From assembly GCA_020160915.1 (NCBI GenBank), contig JAIUPK010000003.1, positions 124,001-188,000 of the forward strand: a stretch of DNA of 64,000 bases, in the 5' to 3' direction. Positions 7,979 to 15,186 of the stretch are shown one piece after another (position 1 is the first letter of the stretch; the number at the start of each line of letters is the position of its first letter). The notes beneath the pieces were generated by a model, which ran no database searches, was not told where the DNA came from, and saw only the letters and a program-made list of their open reading frames with translations. The position numbers and the translations under genes were made by a program. This DNA is from Actinomycetota bacterium (GTDB lineage Bacteria; Actinomycetota; Actinomycetes; Actinomycetales; Microbacteriaceae).

Positions 7979-10039
7979 TTACAGCTTCAGGCGGCGCAGC
8001 AGCTGCGCATTGGCTGCCACGACGATCGTCGACACCGACATGAAGACGGCGGCGAGCGCCGGCGGCATCAGGATGCCCACACCGAACAGCGCACCGGCGG
8101 CCAGCGGGATGCCGATGGCGTTGTAGCCGGTGGCCCAGAACAGGTTCTGAAGCTCCTTGGCTCCCGTCGCCCGGCTGAGCGCGAGCGTGCGGGCGACGCC
8201 GCGGGGGTCGCTGGAGGCCAGCACGATGCCGGCCGACTCGATCGCGACATCCGTGCCCGCACCGATCGCGATGCCGACGTCGGCCTGAGCGAGCGCGGGG
8301 GCGTCATTGACGCCGTCGCCCACCATGGCGACCTTCGAGCCGTCGGCCTGCAGCGCCCTCACCACGGCGGACTTCTCCCCCGGCAGCACCTCGGCGTGCA
8401 CCTCGTCGATGCCGAGCTGTGCCGCCACCCAGGCGCCGACCGCCTTCGAGTCGCCGGTCAGCATCGCCACCCGCACTCCGCGCTGCTTGAGCGCGTCGAC
8501 TGCCTCGCGCGACTCGGCGCGCACGGTGTCGGCGAGGGCGAGCATACCGAGCACTGTCGTGCCGGTGCTCAGGTAGACGACCGTGGCACCGCCGGCACCG
8601 AGCTCGGCTCCCTGGGCGGCGAGCGCCGGGGGCAGGTCGAGCTCGCGCCCGCTGGAGACGGTCAGCTCGCGCTTGCCGATGGTCGCGGTCACCCCTCGGC
8701 CCGACTGGGCGGCGAACCCGGTGGACTTCGCGAGAGCCAATCCGCGGCTCTGCGCCTCGGCGACGATGGCCCGGGCGATCGGATGCTCGCTCTGAGCCTC
8801 GACCGCAGCGGCCAGGCCGAGCAGCTCCTGCTCCGTGGTGCCGTCGGCGGGCACGAGCGCCGCGACTCCCTGCGTTCCGGTCGTCAGCGTGCCGGTCTTG
8901 TCGAACAGCACGACGTCGATCGTGCGTGCCTCCTCGAGGGCGAGACGGTTCTTCACGAGGATGCCGTTGCGGGCTCCCAGCGCGGTCGAGATCTGCGAGA
9001 CCAGCGGGATGGCCAGGCCGAGCGCGTGCGGGCACGCGATGACCAGCACGCTGACCACGCGTTCGAGCACGAACGCCGGGTCACCCGGCGCGAGGATCAG
9101 CCACACGACGAGGGTGATGAGCGCCGCCCCGAGGGCGACGTAGAACAGCAGCGCCGCCGCCCGGTCGGCGAGAAGCTGCGCGCCCGACTTGCTGGCCTGG
9201 GCGTCGGCGACGAGCTTCATGATGCCCGCGACCGCCGTGTCATCGCCGAGCTTGGTCACACGCACGCGCAAGGCGCCGGAGCCGTTCACCGAGCCGCCGA
9301 TCACTGCGTCGCCGGTCGACTTGGCGACCGCGGCGGACTCGCCAGTGAGCAGAGCCTCGTTGACGTCGGATGCCCCGTCCACCACCTCACCGTCGGCGGG
9401 GATCGCGGCGCCCGGTCGTACCAGCACCACGTCGCCCAGCTTCAGTTGGGACACCGGGACAGTCATCACGTGGTCGCCGTGCACCAGGTCGGCCTCATCG
9501 GGGAGCAGCTTCGCGAGCTCGCCGAGGGCATCCTGCGCGCCCATGACGGCGGACATCTCGATCCAGTGCCCGAGCAGCATGATCGTGATGAGGGTGGAGA
9601 GCTCCCACCAGAAGTCCATGCCGGGCAGGCCGAGGGTGACGGCGACGCTGTAGCCGAGCGCGACGACGACGGCCAGCGAGATGAGGGTCATCATGCCCGG
9701 TTGGCGCGACTTCAGTTCGGTCACCGCTCCGCGGAGGAAGACCAGTCCGCCGTAGAGGAAGATCGCGATGCCGAAGATGGCCGGGATGAACTGGCTACCG
9801 GGGAAGCGCGGGCCTGCGAGGCCCAGGATGTCCTGCAGACCTGTCGAGAAGACCAGCGTGGGGATCGTCAGGATCAGGCTCAGCCAGAACTTGCGGCGGA
9901 AGATCGCCGGGTCGTGGTGGGAGTGGTCGCCGCCACCGTGGCCGGCGTGCATGTCGTGGTGGTCGTGGCCGGTGGTCGAGCTCGTCGAGACCGGGGCGTG
10001 GTGGTGGTGGTCGTGGTCGTGGTTCTCGTGCTGTGGCAT
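7979..10039 (-). CDS. copper-translocating P-type ATPase, CopB-like
   Basis: This is a 686-aa P1B-type ATPase that exports copper (or silver) across the membrane. The N-terminus is histidine-rich (residues 3-42) instead of carrying CxxC metal-binding domains. The key motifs are TGES (232-235), the intramembrane CPH (336-338), DKTGT (380-384) and the hinge GDGVNDAPALAQADVG. CPH plus a His-rich tail defines the CopB/P1B-3 subgroup, reported to prefer Cu2+ or Cu+ and Ag+. Residues 17-24 (VSTSSTTG), in the middle of the His-rich tail, are encoded by a family B palindromic repeat. It starts three bases after csoR stops, so the pair forms an operon repressed by CsoR. Confidence 0.93.
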   Translation of the reverse strand: MPQHENHDHDHHHHAPVSTSSTTGHDHHDMHAGHGGGDHSHHDPAIFRRKFWLSLILTIPTLVFSTGLQDILGLAGPRFPGSQFIPAIFGIAIFLYGGLVFLRGAVTELKSRQPGMMTLISLAVVVALGYSVAVTLGLPGMDFWWELSTLITIMLLGHWIEMSAVMGAQDALGELAKLLPDEADLVHGDHVMTVPVSQLKLGDVVLVRPGAAIPADGEVVDGASDVNEALLTGESAAVAKSTGDAVIGGSVNGSGALRVRVTKLGDDTAVAGIMKLVADAQASKSGAQLLADRAAALLFYVALGAALITLVVWLILAPGDPAFVLERVVSVLVIACPHALGLAIPLVSQISTALGARNGILVKNRLALEEARTIDVVLFDKTGTLTTGTQGVAALVPADGTTEQELLGLAAAVEAQSEHPIARAIVAEAQSRGLALAKSTGFAAQSGRGVTATIGKRELTVSSGRELDLPPALAAQGAELGAGGATVVYLSTGTTVLGMLALADTVRAESREAVDALKQRGVRVAMLTGDSKAVGAWVAAQLGIDEVHAEVLPGEKSAVVRALQADGSKVAMVGDGVNDAPALAQADVGIAIGAGTDVAIESAGIVLASSDPRGVARTLALSRATGAKELQNLFWATGYNAIGIPLAAGALFGVGILMPPALAAVFMSVSTIVVAANAQLLRRLKL
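9971..9992. repeat. family B palindromic repeat inside the copper ATPase gene
   Basis: A 22-base near-palindrome (GGTGGTCGAG followed by CTCGTCGAGACC) lies in frame in the coding sequence and encodes VSTSSTTG. The same element occurs in moaA, and in the opposite reading orientation in a gene near 27.3 kb. Confidence 0.7.
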
Positions 10040-10042
10040 CCG

Positions 10043-10324
10043 TTACTCCGAGCGGTTGTTGTTGAGTTCGTAGACCTTGAGCAGCTCATCGACGGCGTGC
10101 TGCTGCTCAACTCCCCCAGCGGCGAACATGTCGCTCACGTGGGTGCGCAGGTGGTTCTCGACGAGCAGCTTGTTGAGGCTGCGCAGCGACTTCTGGATGG
10201 CCAGGGACTGCGTGATGATGTCCATGCAGTAGTCCTCCGACTCGATCATCTTCTCGAGTCCGCGCATCTGCCCCTCGAGGATGCGCGACCGGTGCAGGGC
10301 GCGCTTCTTGATGTCAGCGATCAT
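10043..10324 (-). CDS. csoR: CsoR/FrmR-family metal-sensing repressor
   Basis: CsoR-type proteins are all-helical tetrameric repressors that leave DNA on binding Cu(I). The 93-aa protein has the family core (RRILEGQ-like HRSRILEGQMRGLEKM). The metal ligands appear as Cys33 (EDYCMDI), His58 (ENHLR) and His62. The third position is His instead of the usual Cys, giving a C-H-H set like some Thermus and nickel- or cobalt-type relatives. I start at ATG 10324 (MIADIKKRA); the longer GTG frame would read through the operator. A palindrome just upstream matches CsoR operators, and the copper ATPase follows three bases after the stop, which supports a copper role. Confidence 0.9.
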   Translation of the reverse strand: MIADIKKRALHRSRILEGQMRGLEKMIESEDYCMDIITQSLAIQKSLRSLNKLLVENHLRTHVSDMFAAGGVEQQHAVDELLKVYELNNNRSE

Positions 10325-10333
10325 GAGTCCGAT

Positions 10334-10352
10334 GATACCCCTGGGGGGTATC
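10334..10352. promoter_or_regulatory. CsoR operator
   Basis: GATACCCC and GGGGTATC form a perfect 8-bp inverted repeat around a 3-base centre, 10-28 bases upstream of the csoR start. Known CsoR sites share a TACCC/GGGTA core with a G-C-rich centre. Autoregulation of the csoR-ATPase operon is the natural reading; the divergent metallo-hydrolase starts only 34 bases away and could be co-regulated. Confidence 0.8.
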
Positions 10353-10373
10353 AAGCGCAAACGGTCGCCCCCT

Positions 10374-10379
10374 TAGGCT
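10374..10379 (+). promoter_or_regulatory. -10 box, leaderless-type promoter of the metallo-hydrolase
   Basis: TAGGCT ends six bases before ATG 10386 with no ribosome-binding site between. Confidence 0.55.
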
Positions 10380-10385
10380 CGACGC

Positions 10386-11021
10386 ATGAAGCTGACGAAG
10401 TACGAGCACGCCTGCATGGTCATCGAGAAAGCCGACGTGTCGCTCGTCATCGATCCGGGCGGATACACGATGCCCCTCACCGACCTGATGGACGTCGTCG
10501 CCGTCGTGATCACCCACGAGCACGGCGACCACTGGACCGCCGAGCAGCTGACCCGCATCAAGGAGCGCAACCCGAAGGTGCGCTTCTTCGGGCCCAGCGG
10601 CGTGGCCGCCGCCGCACCGGACTTCGAGATCGAGATCGTCAGGGCAGGCGACACCGTGACCGTGGAGCCGTTCACCCTGCGGTTCTTCGGCGAGAAGCAC
10701 GCGGTGATCCACGAGTCGATCCCTCTAGTCGACAACGTGGGGGTGCTCGTCAACGACGAGCTGTACTACGCGGGCGATTCCTACACCGTGCCGGGCGTCT
10801 CAGTGCCCGTGCTGGCCGCTCCGGTGGGTGCCCCGTGGCTCAAGATCGGCGAGGCGATGGACTACGTGCTCGCCGTGAAGCCCCGACAGGCGTTTCCCGT
10901 GCACGAGGCCGTGCTCTCCCAGATCGGCCGCAACCTCGGCAACGACCGCCTCAGGAACGCCACCGAGCAGGGCGGTGGCGAGTTCGTCGTGCTCGAGGCT
11001 GGCGAGTCCCTGGAGCTGTGA
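10386..11021 (+). CDS. MBL-fold metallo-hydrolase
   Basis: The 211-aa protein has a metallo-beta-lactamase fold. The metal-binding signature is THEHGDHW (about residues 43-50), followed by later histidine/aspartate positions in GEKHAVIHE, YAGDSYT and PVHEAVLS. It resembles the UlaG/YtnP-like subgroup of small cytoplasmic hydrolases; the substrate is unknown. It is divergent from csoR, and a GNAT gene follows four bases after its stop, so those two may be cotranscribed. Confidence 0.85.
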   Translation: MKLTKYEHACMVIEKADVSLVIDPGGYTMPLTDLMDVVAVVITHEHGDHWTAEQLTRIKERNPKVRFFGPSGVAAAAPDFEIEIVRAGDTVTVEPFTLRFFGEKHAVIHESIPLVDNVGVLVNDELYYAGDSYTVPGVSVPVLAAPVGAPWLKIGEAMDYVLAVKPRQAFPVHEAVLSQIGRNLGNDRLRNATEQGGGEFVVLEAGESLEL

Positions 11022-11025
11022 CCCA

Positions 11026-11604
11026 ATGACAATCACTGTCCGCCCCGCCACCGCGGTGCCATGGGACGATGTGCGCACGGTCTTCGGCACCCGAGGCGAT
11101 CCTTCACGCTGCTGGTGCCAGTGGTTCAAGGTCACCAACGCCGAGTGGGAGTCGACCGAGCCGGCGCAGTTCGAGCGGATGCTCTGCGACCAGGTGAGCG
11201 CCGCCACCGTGTCACCCGGGCTGATCGCCTACGCCGACGGTGAGCCGGCGGGATGGGCCGCCGTCGAGGCCCGCCCCGGCTACCGCCGACTGACCACCAT
11301 GAAGGTCGCTGCGGCGAGCCCGGAGCCTCAGGGCGACCCGGCGGTCTGGGCCGTGACATGCTTCGTCGTGCGTGTCGGGTACCGCAAGCGCGGCGTCTCC
11401 GCCGCCCTGCTGGCCGGGGCGATGGAGTTCGCCCGCTCGCACGGTGCGCGCCTCATCGAGGCCTATCCGGTGGATGTCGCGGAGAAGAAGACCTCGTCGG
11501 CGGACCTGTTCCACGGCGCCCTGTCGACCTTCCTCTCGGCCGGGTTCGAGGTGGTGGCCCGCCCCTCAGACGGCCGGGCGGTGGTGATGCTGGCGCTGCA
11601 GTAG
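11026..11604 (+). CDS. GNAT-family N-acetyltransferase
   Basis: The 192-aa product carries the GNAT acetyl-CoA site: CFVVRVGYRKRGVSAALLAGAMEFA, in which the RKRGVSAAL loop matches the Q/RxxGxG/A pyrophosphate-binding motif. An upstream conserved CWCQWF segment is typical of a subgroup seen in actinobacteria. The start ATG 11026 follows the metallo-hydrolase stop by four bases; the longer frame overlaps that gene and is not used. The 3' end overlaps the convergent membrane-protein gene by 39 bases. The acceptor substrate is unknown. Confidence 0.83.
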   Translation: MTITVRPATAVPWDDVRTVFGTRGDPSRCWCQWFKVTNAEWESTEPAQFERMLCDQVSAATVSPGLIAYADGEPAGWAAVEARPGYRRLTTMKVAAASPEPQGDPAVWAVTCFVVRVGYRKRGVSAALLAGAMEFARSHGARLIEAYPVDVAEKKTSSADLFHGALSTFLSAGFEVVARPSDGRAVVMLALQ

Positions 11605-12528
11605 TACGACGGCGACGGCGGCGAGAGCCAGCGCGGCGATCACCAGCGTGACCGTGGCGGTCGCGGCATCCGGGGCCACGATCGACTGGCCGCGCAGGGC
11701 CTGCCAGGTGAGCACCGCGAGCACCGCGACGTAGGTGGCGCTGACGATGGCCACGAGGCGGTAGCGCACGTCCACGGCGCGAAGCACCGCGATGCGACGC
11801 GAGGCGAGTTCGATGAGGATGAGCGCGAGCGGGATGATCTGGAGTGCGTGCATCCCGACGAAGTGGGGAATGCGCAGGTCGCCCGCCACCGTGCTCCAAC
11901 CGAGCAGCGGCAGGCCGGGACCACCATCGGCGAGGCCGACGGTGTGAGCGCCAGCGATGCCCTGCCAGTCGTCGAGCTGGGCGGCGGTGGGTCCGGTCAT
12001 GAGGAAGGCGAGCGCCATGCCCGCGAGCGCGATGAGCGCGCCGGCGCGGATGGCGAGGGTGCGTGCGCGATCGCCCAGCGGGTTGCGGAACAGGATGATG
12101 CTCACCACGAACGTCGCGACCCACAGCGTGCCGATGGACCCGGCCATGATCGACCACAGCACGGTGTTGAACGGCGTGGAGACGTTGAAGTGGCTGGTGA
12201 TGCCCGCGGCGGCCGCGCCCGTGATGATCACGAGTTCGATCAGCAGGAGGATGGCGCTGACCGTGCCTGCCCACCACGCCACCCGCTGGAAGCTCCGCAG
12301 CTGGCCGATCAGCCACGACCAGGTCACCGCGTAGATCGCCGTCGAGATCGCGAACTTGAGGGGCTTCTCCCACACGTTCACGCCGAGCGACTGGCGCGGG
12401 TCGACCACGAGGCCGATGAGGCACACGACGACCAGCGCGACCATCGCCGCGGCGAGCACGAGCAGGGGACGGTGCCAGCGGATGCCCGCGACAGTCGACG
12501 ACGGACGGTTCTTGACTGCTGTGGTCAT
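11566..12528 (-). CDS. multi-pass membrane protein, function unknown
   Basis: The 320-aa protein has about eight hydrophobic segments, starting with PLLVLAAAMVALVVVCLIGL, and short polar loops. A conserved-looking IPHFVGMHALQIIPL segment puts histidines within a membrane helix, as in some haem or metal-binding membrane proteins, but no family can be named with confidence. It ends with a histidine cluster (QRQHHHRPAV). The start overlaps the MerR gene upstream by four bases (ATGA), so it is translationally coupled to, and probably controlled by, that regulator. Confidence 0.75.
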   Translation of the reverse strand: MTTAVKNRPSSTVAGIRWHRPLLVLAAAMVALVVVCLIGLVVDPRQSLGVNVWEKPLKFAISTAIYAVTWSWLIGQLRSFQRVAWWAGTVSAILLLIELVIITGAAAAGITSHFNVSTPFNTVLWSIMAGSIGTLWVATFVVSIILFRNPLGDRARTLAIRAGALIALAGMALAFLMTGPTAAQLDDWQGIAGAHTVGLADGGPGLPLLGWSTVAGDLRIPHFVGMHALQIIPLALILIELASRRIAVLRAVDVRYRLVAIVSATYVAVLAVLTWQALRGQSIVAPDAATATVTLVIAALALAAVAVVLLQRQHHHRPAV

Positions 12529-13184
12529 CTTTCACTCCCGGAGGGTTCGGCCCCGCGCGGTGCGGGGAACACTTGGTACGACACGTGCTCCTGCGCCATG
12601 CGGCGCAGGGAGGCGTTGAGGGCGTCACCGAGCACGGTGCCGACGACGACCGTTTCGGCCATGTCGGCGACATCCGTGTGGTGGGCGACGGCGGCGAGAT
12701 CGGCGCGGGCGATGAGTTCGGCGGCTTCGGCGTAGGCGGGCAGGTGCTCGCCGATGTGGTTCTGGCCGAGGTCGGCGTAGGTGTCGAGAACGCGGGCCGC
12801 GCCTCGGCGGCCGGGGTTGTCGTCGGATACGAGCCACCCCGTGCTCCCGATGAGGTCGTTGACCTGCGCGGTGCCGGCACTGCCCTCGGGCACGTCGGCG
12901 TAGAGGCTCGTGTCGGAGATCGCGTACTGGGCGACACCGAAGACGTAGCTGAGCGGCAGGTCGGGCGAGTCGATCGCCTCGAGCACGCGCTGCGCTGTGG
13001 CGACCGAGAGTCCACCGATGTCGATGAGCGCCCGGATCAGGCGAAGGCGTTCGACATGCTCGGGGCCGTACTCCGCCTGAGTGGCGCTCGTGCGCTCGCC
13101 TGCCGGCAGGAGCCCCTCGCGCAGGTAGAACTTGATCGAGGGCACGGATACCCCGCTCGCCTCGCACAGCTGCGACATCTTCAC
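12525..13184 (-). CDS. MerR-family transcriptional regulator
   Basis: The 219-aa protein has an N-terminal winged helix-turn-helix of MerR type (LCEASGVSVPSIKFYLREGLL, then QAEYGPEHVERLRLIRAL). A long C-terminal part without an obvious cysteine metal site suggests a small-molecule or unknown effector. The start is GTG 13184 (MKM...) or the ATG two codons later. A -35/-10 pair with 17-bp spacing overlaps palindromes just upstream, and the -10 ends seven bases before the GTG, so a leaderless autoregulated transcript is likely. It drives the eight-helix membrane protein. Confidence 0.88.
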   Translation of the reverse strand: MKMSQLCEASGVSVPSIKFYLREGLLPAGERTSATQAEYGPEHVERLRLIRALIDIGGLSVATAQRVLEAIDSPDLPLSYVFGVAQYAISDTSLYADVPEGSAGTAQVNDLIGSTGWLVSDDNPGRRGAARVLDTYADLGQNHIGEHLPAYAEAAELIARADLAAVAHHTDVADMAETVVVGTVLGDALNASLRRMAQEHVSYQVFPAPRGAEPSGSER

Positions 13185-13188
13185 GTTG

Positions 13189-13220
13189 GATAGCTTAGCT
13201 ATCGATAGTGTCGCTGTCTA
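13189..13220 (-). promoter_or_regulatory. MerR promoter with overlapping palindromic operator
   Basis: On the minus strand TAGACA (13215-13220) and TAAGCT (13192-13197) form -35 and -10 boxes 17 bp apart. GATAGC/GCTATC (13189-13203) and the perfect palindrome CTATCGATAG (13199-13208) lie across the -10 box and spacer, the usual place for a MerR-type operator. Confidence 0.7.
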
Positions 13221-13323
13221 GTGGCGATCGGCTCACGATGTCGATCCGGATCGAGATCTGAGCCATGCTAATTTTGCAGTGTGTGCCGCATCTGACACCG
13301 GCACGTCTTCTGGAGGCCTTGCA

Positions 13324-13779
13324 GTGAGATTGTCCACCCGCCGTGCCCTCGCGGCCCTAGTCGCTGGCGTCATCGTCGCGACATTCGCATCCGGATGCGC
13401 TGCTACGCAGCCCACACCCAGCCCTGCGACAGGGGCCGATTGGCGCGACAATGTCAGCCCGGAGGTGCTTGAGCTCGATGATGCATTCCAGGCCGCGCAT
13501 GATGCTCTCACCGATTCCATCGGACCGATTGGCCAGCTCATCGCCGAAGATCCCACGGACTGCCGCATCGAAGCGGAACAGAGGATCGCCGACCAGTTGG
13601 TGGAGCTCATCGACACCCACCAGGTGCAGCTGCAGGCGCTTCTCAAGGTCGAGCGGGAGGGTGGTCAGCATGACGAGGCAGCGTTAGCGAAGGCGACCCA
13701 CGATCTCGAGGCCATGCGGGAAGTAATCGACGGAAACGACGACGCCCTTGAGTCATGCGAGAAGGAGGCAGGCCAGTGA
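13324..13779 (+). CDS. lipoprotein of unknown function (first of a pair)
   Basis: The 151-aa product begins MRLSTRRALAALVAGVIV and has the lipobox FASGC, so it is a predicted lipoprotein. The mature part is mostly helical and carries two cysteines (TDCRIEAEQ and ALESCEKEAG), possibly a disulfide. The start GTG 13324 is set by GGAGG seven bases upstream. Its stop overlaps the start of the next lipoprotein (GTGA). Both proteins share the order: lipobox, acidic helices, central cysteine, and a near-terminal DGN motif about seven residues before the last cysteine. They are probably diverged duplicates. I recognise no family. Confidence 0.8.
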   Translation: MRLSTRRALAALVAGVIVATFASGCAATQPTPSPATGADWRDNVSPEVLELDDAFQAAHDALTDSIGPIGQLIAEDPTDCRIEAEQRIADQLVELIDTHQVQLQALLKVEREGGQHDEAALAKATHDLEAMREVIDGNDDALESCEKEAGQ

Positions 13780-14279
13780 CCCGCATAACCACCGGTGCCG
13801 CGCTGTGCGTACTCGGCCTGCTGAGCGTCGTGACCCTCTCCGCCTGCACACCCGGCCCTTCGACCTCTTCGGGAGCGTCAGACCCTCGGCCTCGCGTGGA
13901 GGCGGTAAGCGACTTCACTGACGTGGCCACGGACGTCAGTGACCAGTTTCAGACGCAGCTCACCGACATGAGGAACCAGGTCATAAACATTCAGGCCGCG
14001 ATCAAGAGTTGGCCCAACGAGGGCAACATGCAGTGCTACCTCCAACTGCAGGTTTCGATCGGGCAACAGTTCCAGGACCTCGTGAGCCTGCGGCCTCAAA
14101 TACAGACCATGGTTGCCAACGAGACCAGTGACAGCGACGCCGAGGCCACGTTGATCAACCAGATGCAATCGTCTCTCGACGCTCTGAAGAAGACGATGGA
14201 CGGCAACAACAAGACCTTCATAGCCTGCGGCGGCAACTCGGACTTCCTCAGTGAAGGCGGCGCGCCTTTCCCCGGATGA
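13776..14279 (+). CDS. lipoprotein of unknown function (second of a pair)
   Basis: The 167-aa product has a signal sequence (GAALCVLGLLSVVTLSAC) with the lipobox LSAC, then helical sequence with heptad-like spacing (VSDQFQTQLTDMRNQVINIQ). Its two cysteines are in MQCYLQ and FIACGGN, and MDGNNKTFIAC mirrors IDGNDDALESC in the upstream partner. The GTG start overlaps the previous stop by four bases (GTGA), so the two are made together and may form a complex at the outer face of the membrane. The function is unknown. Confidence 0.8.
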   Translation: MTRITTGAALCVLGLLSVVTLSACTPGPSTSSGASDPRPRVEAVSDFTDVATDVSDQFQTQLTDMRNQVINIQAAIKSWPNEGNMQCYLQLQVSIGQQFQDLVSLRPQIQTMVANETSDSDAEATLINQMQSSLDALKKTMDGNNKTFIACGGNSDFLSEGGAPFPG

Positions 14280-14351
14280 CTCTGGGGCGCGGTTCGCGGC
14301 TCCCCGAATCCCGCGGCTGGCCGCAGGAGGTGAACACTCACCAGAGGGCAA

Positions 14352-14376
14352 CAAAAAAGCCGCTCAGTGAGCGGCT
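14352..14376 (-). terminator. rho-independent terminator after tRNA-Gln
   Basis: A 9-bp stem AGCCGCTCA/TGAGCGGCT is followed on the minus strand by a run of six T. It lies directly after the tRNA gene. Confidence 0.85.
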
Positions 14377-14384
14377 GGTTTTTG

Positions 14385-14456
14385 CTGGGGTACCTGGACT
14401 CGAACCAAGAACAAAAGAATCAGAATCTTCCGTGTTGCCAATTACACCATACCCCA
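14385..14456 (-). tRNA. tRNA-Gln (CTG)
   Basis: The 72-nt gene has the acceptor TGGGGTA pairing with TACCCCA, anticodon stem AAGA/TCTT around TTCTGAT with anticodon CTG, and a complete T arm (GGTTCGAGTCC). CCA is not encoded. A terminator with a T-run follows. Confidence 0.95.
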
Positions 14457-14490
14457 CAGGGCCGCGGGCTAGCCGGGCCGACTGTCGAGT

Positions 14491-15168
14491 TTACCCTACT
14501 CGGGGCGTGACGTCATAGTTGACGGCGCAGAAGCCGGTCGTGTCACAGGTGGCGGTCGCGGAGAACGCCACCCCGGTCGCGTCGGCGGGCCCGAACGTGA
14601 ACTCGTAGCCGGTGCCAGCGCGCGTGGCATCCTCGGCAGTCTGGAAGATTGCGTCGGTGCCCGAGGTGTCCCAGCCGAACAGTTCAGCCTTGCCGAGTAG
14701 GTAGGTGAGCGTCTGCCGGAAGTTGAGCACCTCGCGCAGGGGCGCGCTCACCCGGGTGATGACGCCGCCCTCGGTGACGATCGTGATCTGGGTGACGGTG
14801 AGGCGTGCGCCGCCCAGACCCTCCCCGCCGCCATTGACGATGAGGTCGTAGTCGAGCTCCGTGTCACCCGTGGAGATCGGCTCGAGCACGAGGGTGTCGT
14901 CGGGGGCGAGGCCGATGGCCGCGGCATCCACCGGCTGGGTGGACATGTCGATGCGCACCTGACGAGTCTTGGCGATGTAGTCGAGACCCTTCGGGGTGAA
15001 CGCGGACCAGTTGAGGTCGGTCACCTGACCCTGGGTCGGCTGAGGCACCGGGCCACCGAGACCACCACGCACGAGAACAGTCGTGGTCACGATCACCGCG
15101 ATGATCGCCAGCGACAGCAGTATTGCGGGGATCCAAGACCAGATTCCGCGCTTCTTCGGTGCTGCCAT
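14491..15168 (-). CDS. membrane-anchored extracytoplasmic protein of unknown function
   Basis: The 225-aa protein has a short basic N-terminus (MAAPKKRG), one hydrophobic helix (about residues 12-34) and a long polar domain outside. The domain is rich in beta-type sequence (LVLEPISTGDTELDYDLIV), ends in YDVTPRV, and has two cysteines close together (TCDTTGFC). I recognise no family. A TAGTCT box six bases before the ATG suggests a leaderless transcript. It lies between tRNA-Gln and gltX, on the same strand as both, and may share transcription with gltX. Confidence 0.75.
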   Translation of the reverse strand: MAAPKKRGIWSWIPAILLSLAIIAVIVTTTVLVRGGLGGPVPQPTQGQVTDLNWSAFTPKGLDYIAKTRQVRIDMSTQPVDAAAIGLAPDDTLVLEPISTGDTELDYDLIVNGGGEGLGGARLTVTQITIVTEGGVITRVSAPLREVLNFRQTLTYLLGKAELFGWDTSGTDAIFQTAEDATRAGTGYEFTFGPADATGVAFSATATCDTTGFCAVNYDVTPRVG

Positions 15169-15174
15169 CAGTTC

Positions 15175-15180
15175 AGACTA
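15175..15180 (-). promoter_or_regulatory. -10 box, leaderless-type promoter
   Basis: TAGTCT ends six bases before ATG 15168, in the 18-base gap after the gltX stop. Confidence 0.5.
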
Positions 15181-15186
15181 TGTCAG

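Noticed and set aside
7191-8126. Plus-strand open frame opposite the lipid kinase
   Set aside because: Antisense shadow with Arg/His/Glu-rich composition typical of such frames.
9880-10073. Histidine-codon-rich run in the copper ATPase as a possible simple-sequence or CRISPR-like repeat
   Set aside because: It encodes the His-rich metal-binding tail, with no regular repeat-spacer pattern.
8396-11029. 877-codon plus-strand open frame opposite the copper ATPase
   Set aside because: Shadow frame; it overlaps the ATPase, csoR and the metallo-hydrolase, all with convincing motifs.
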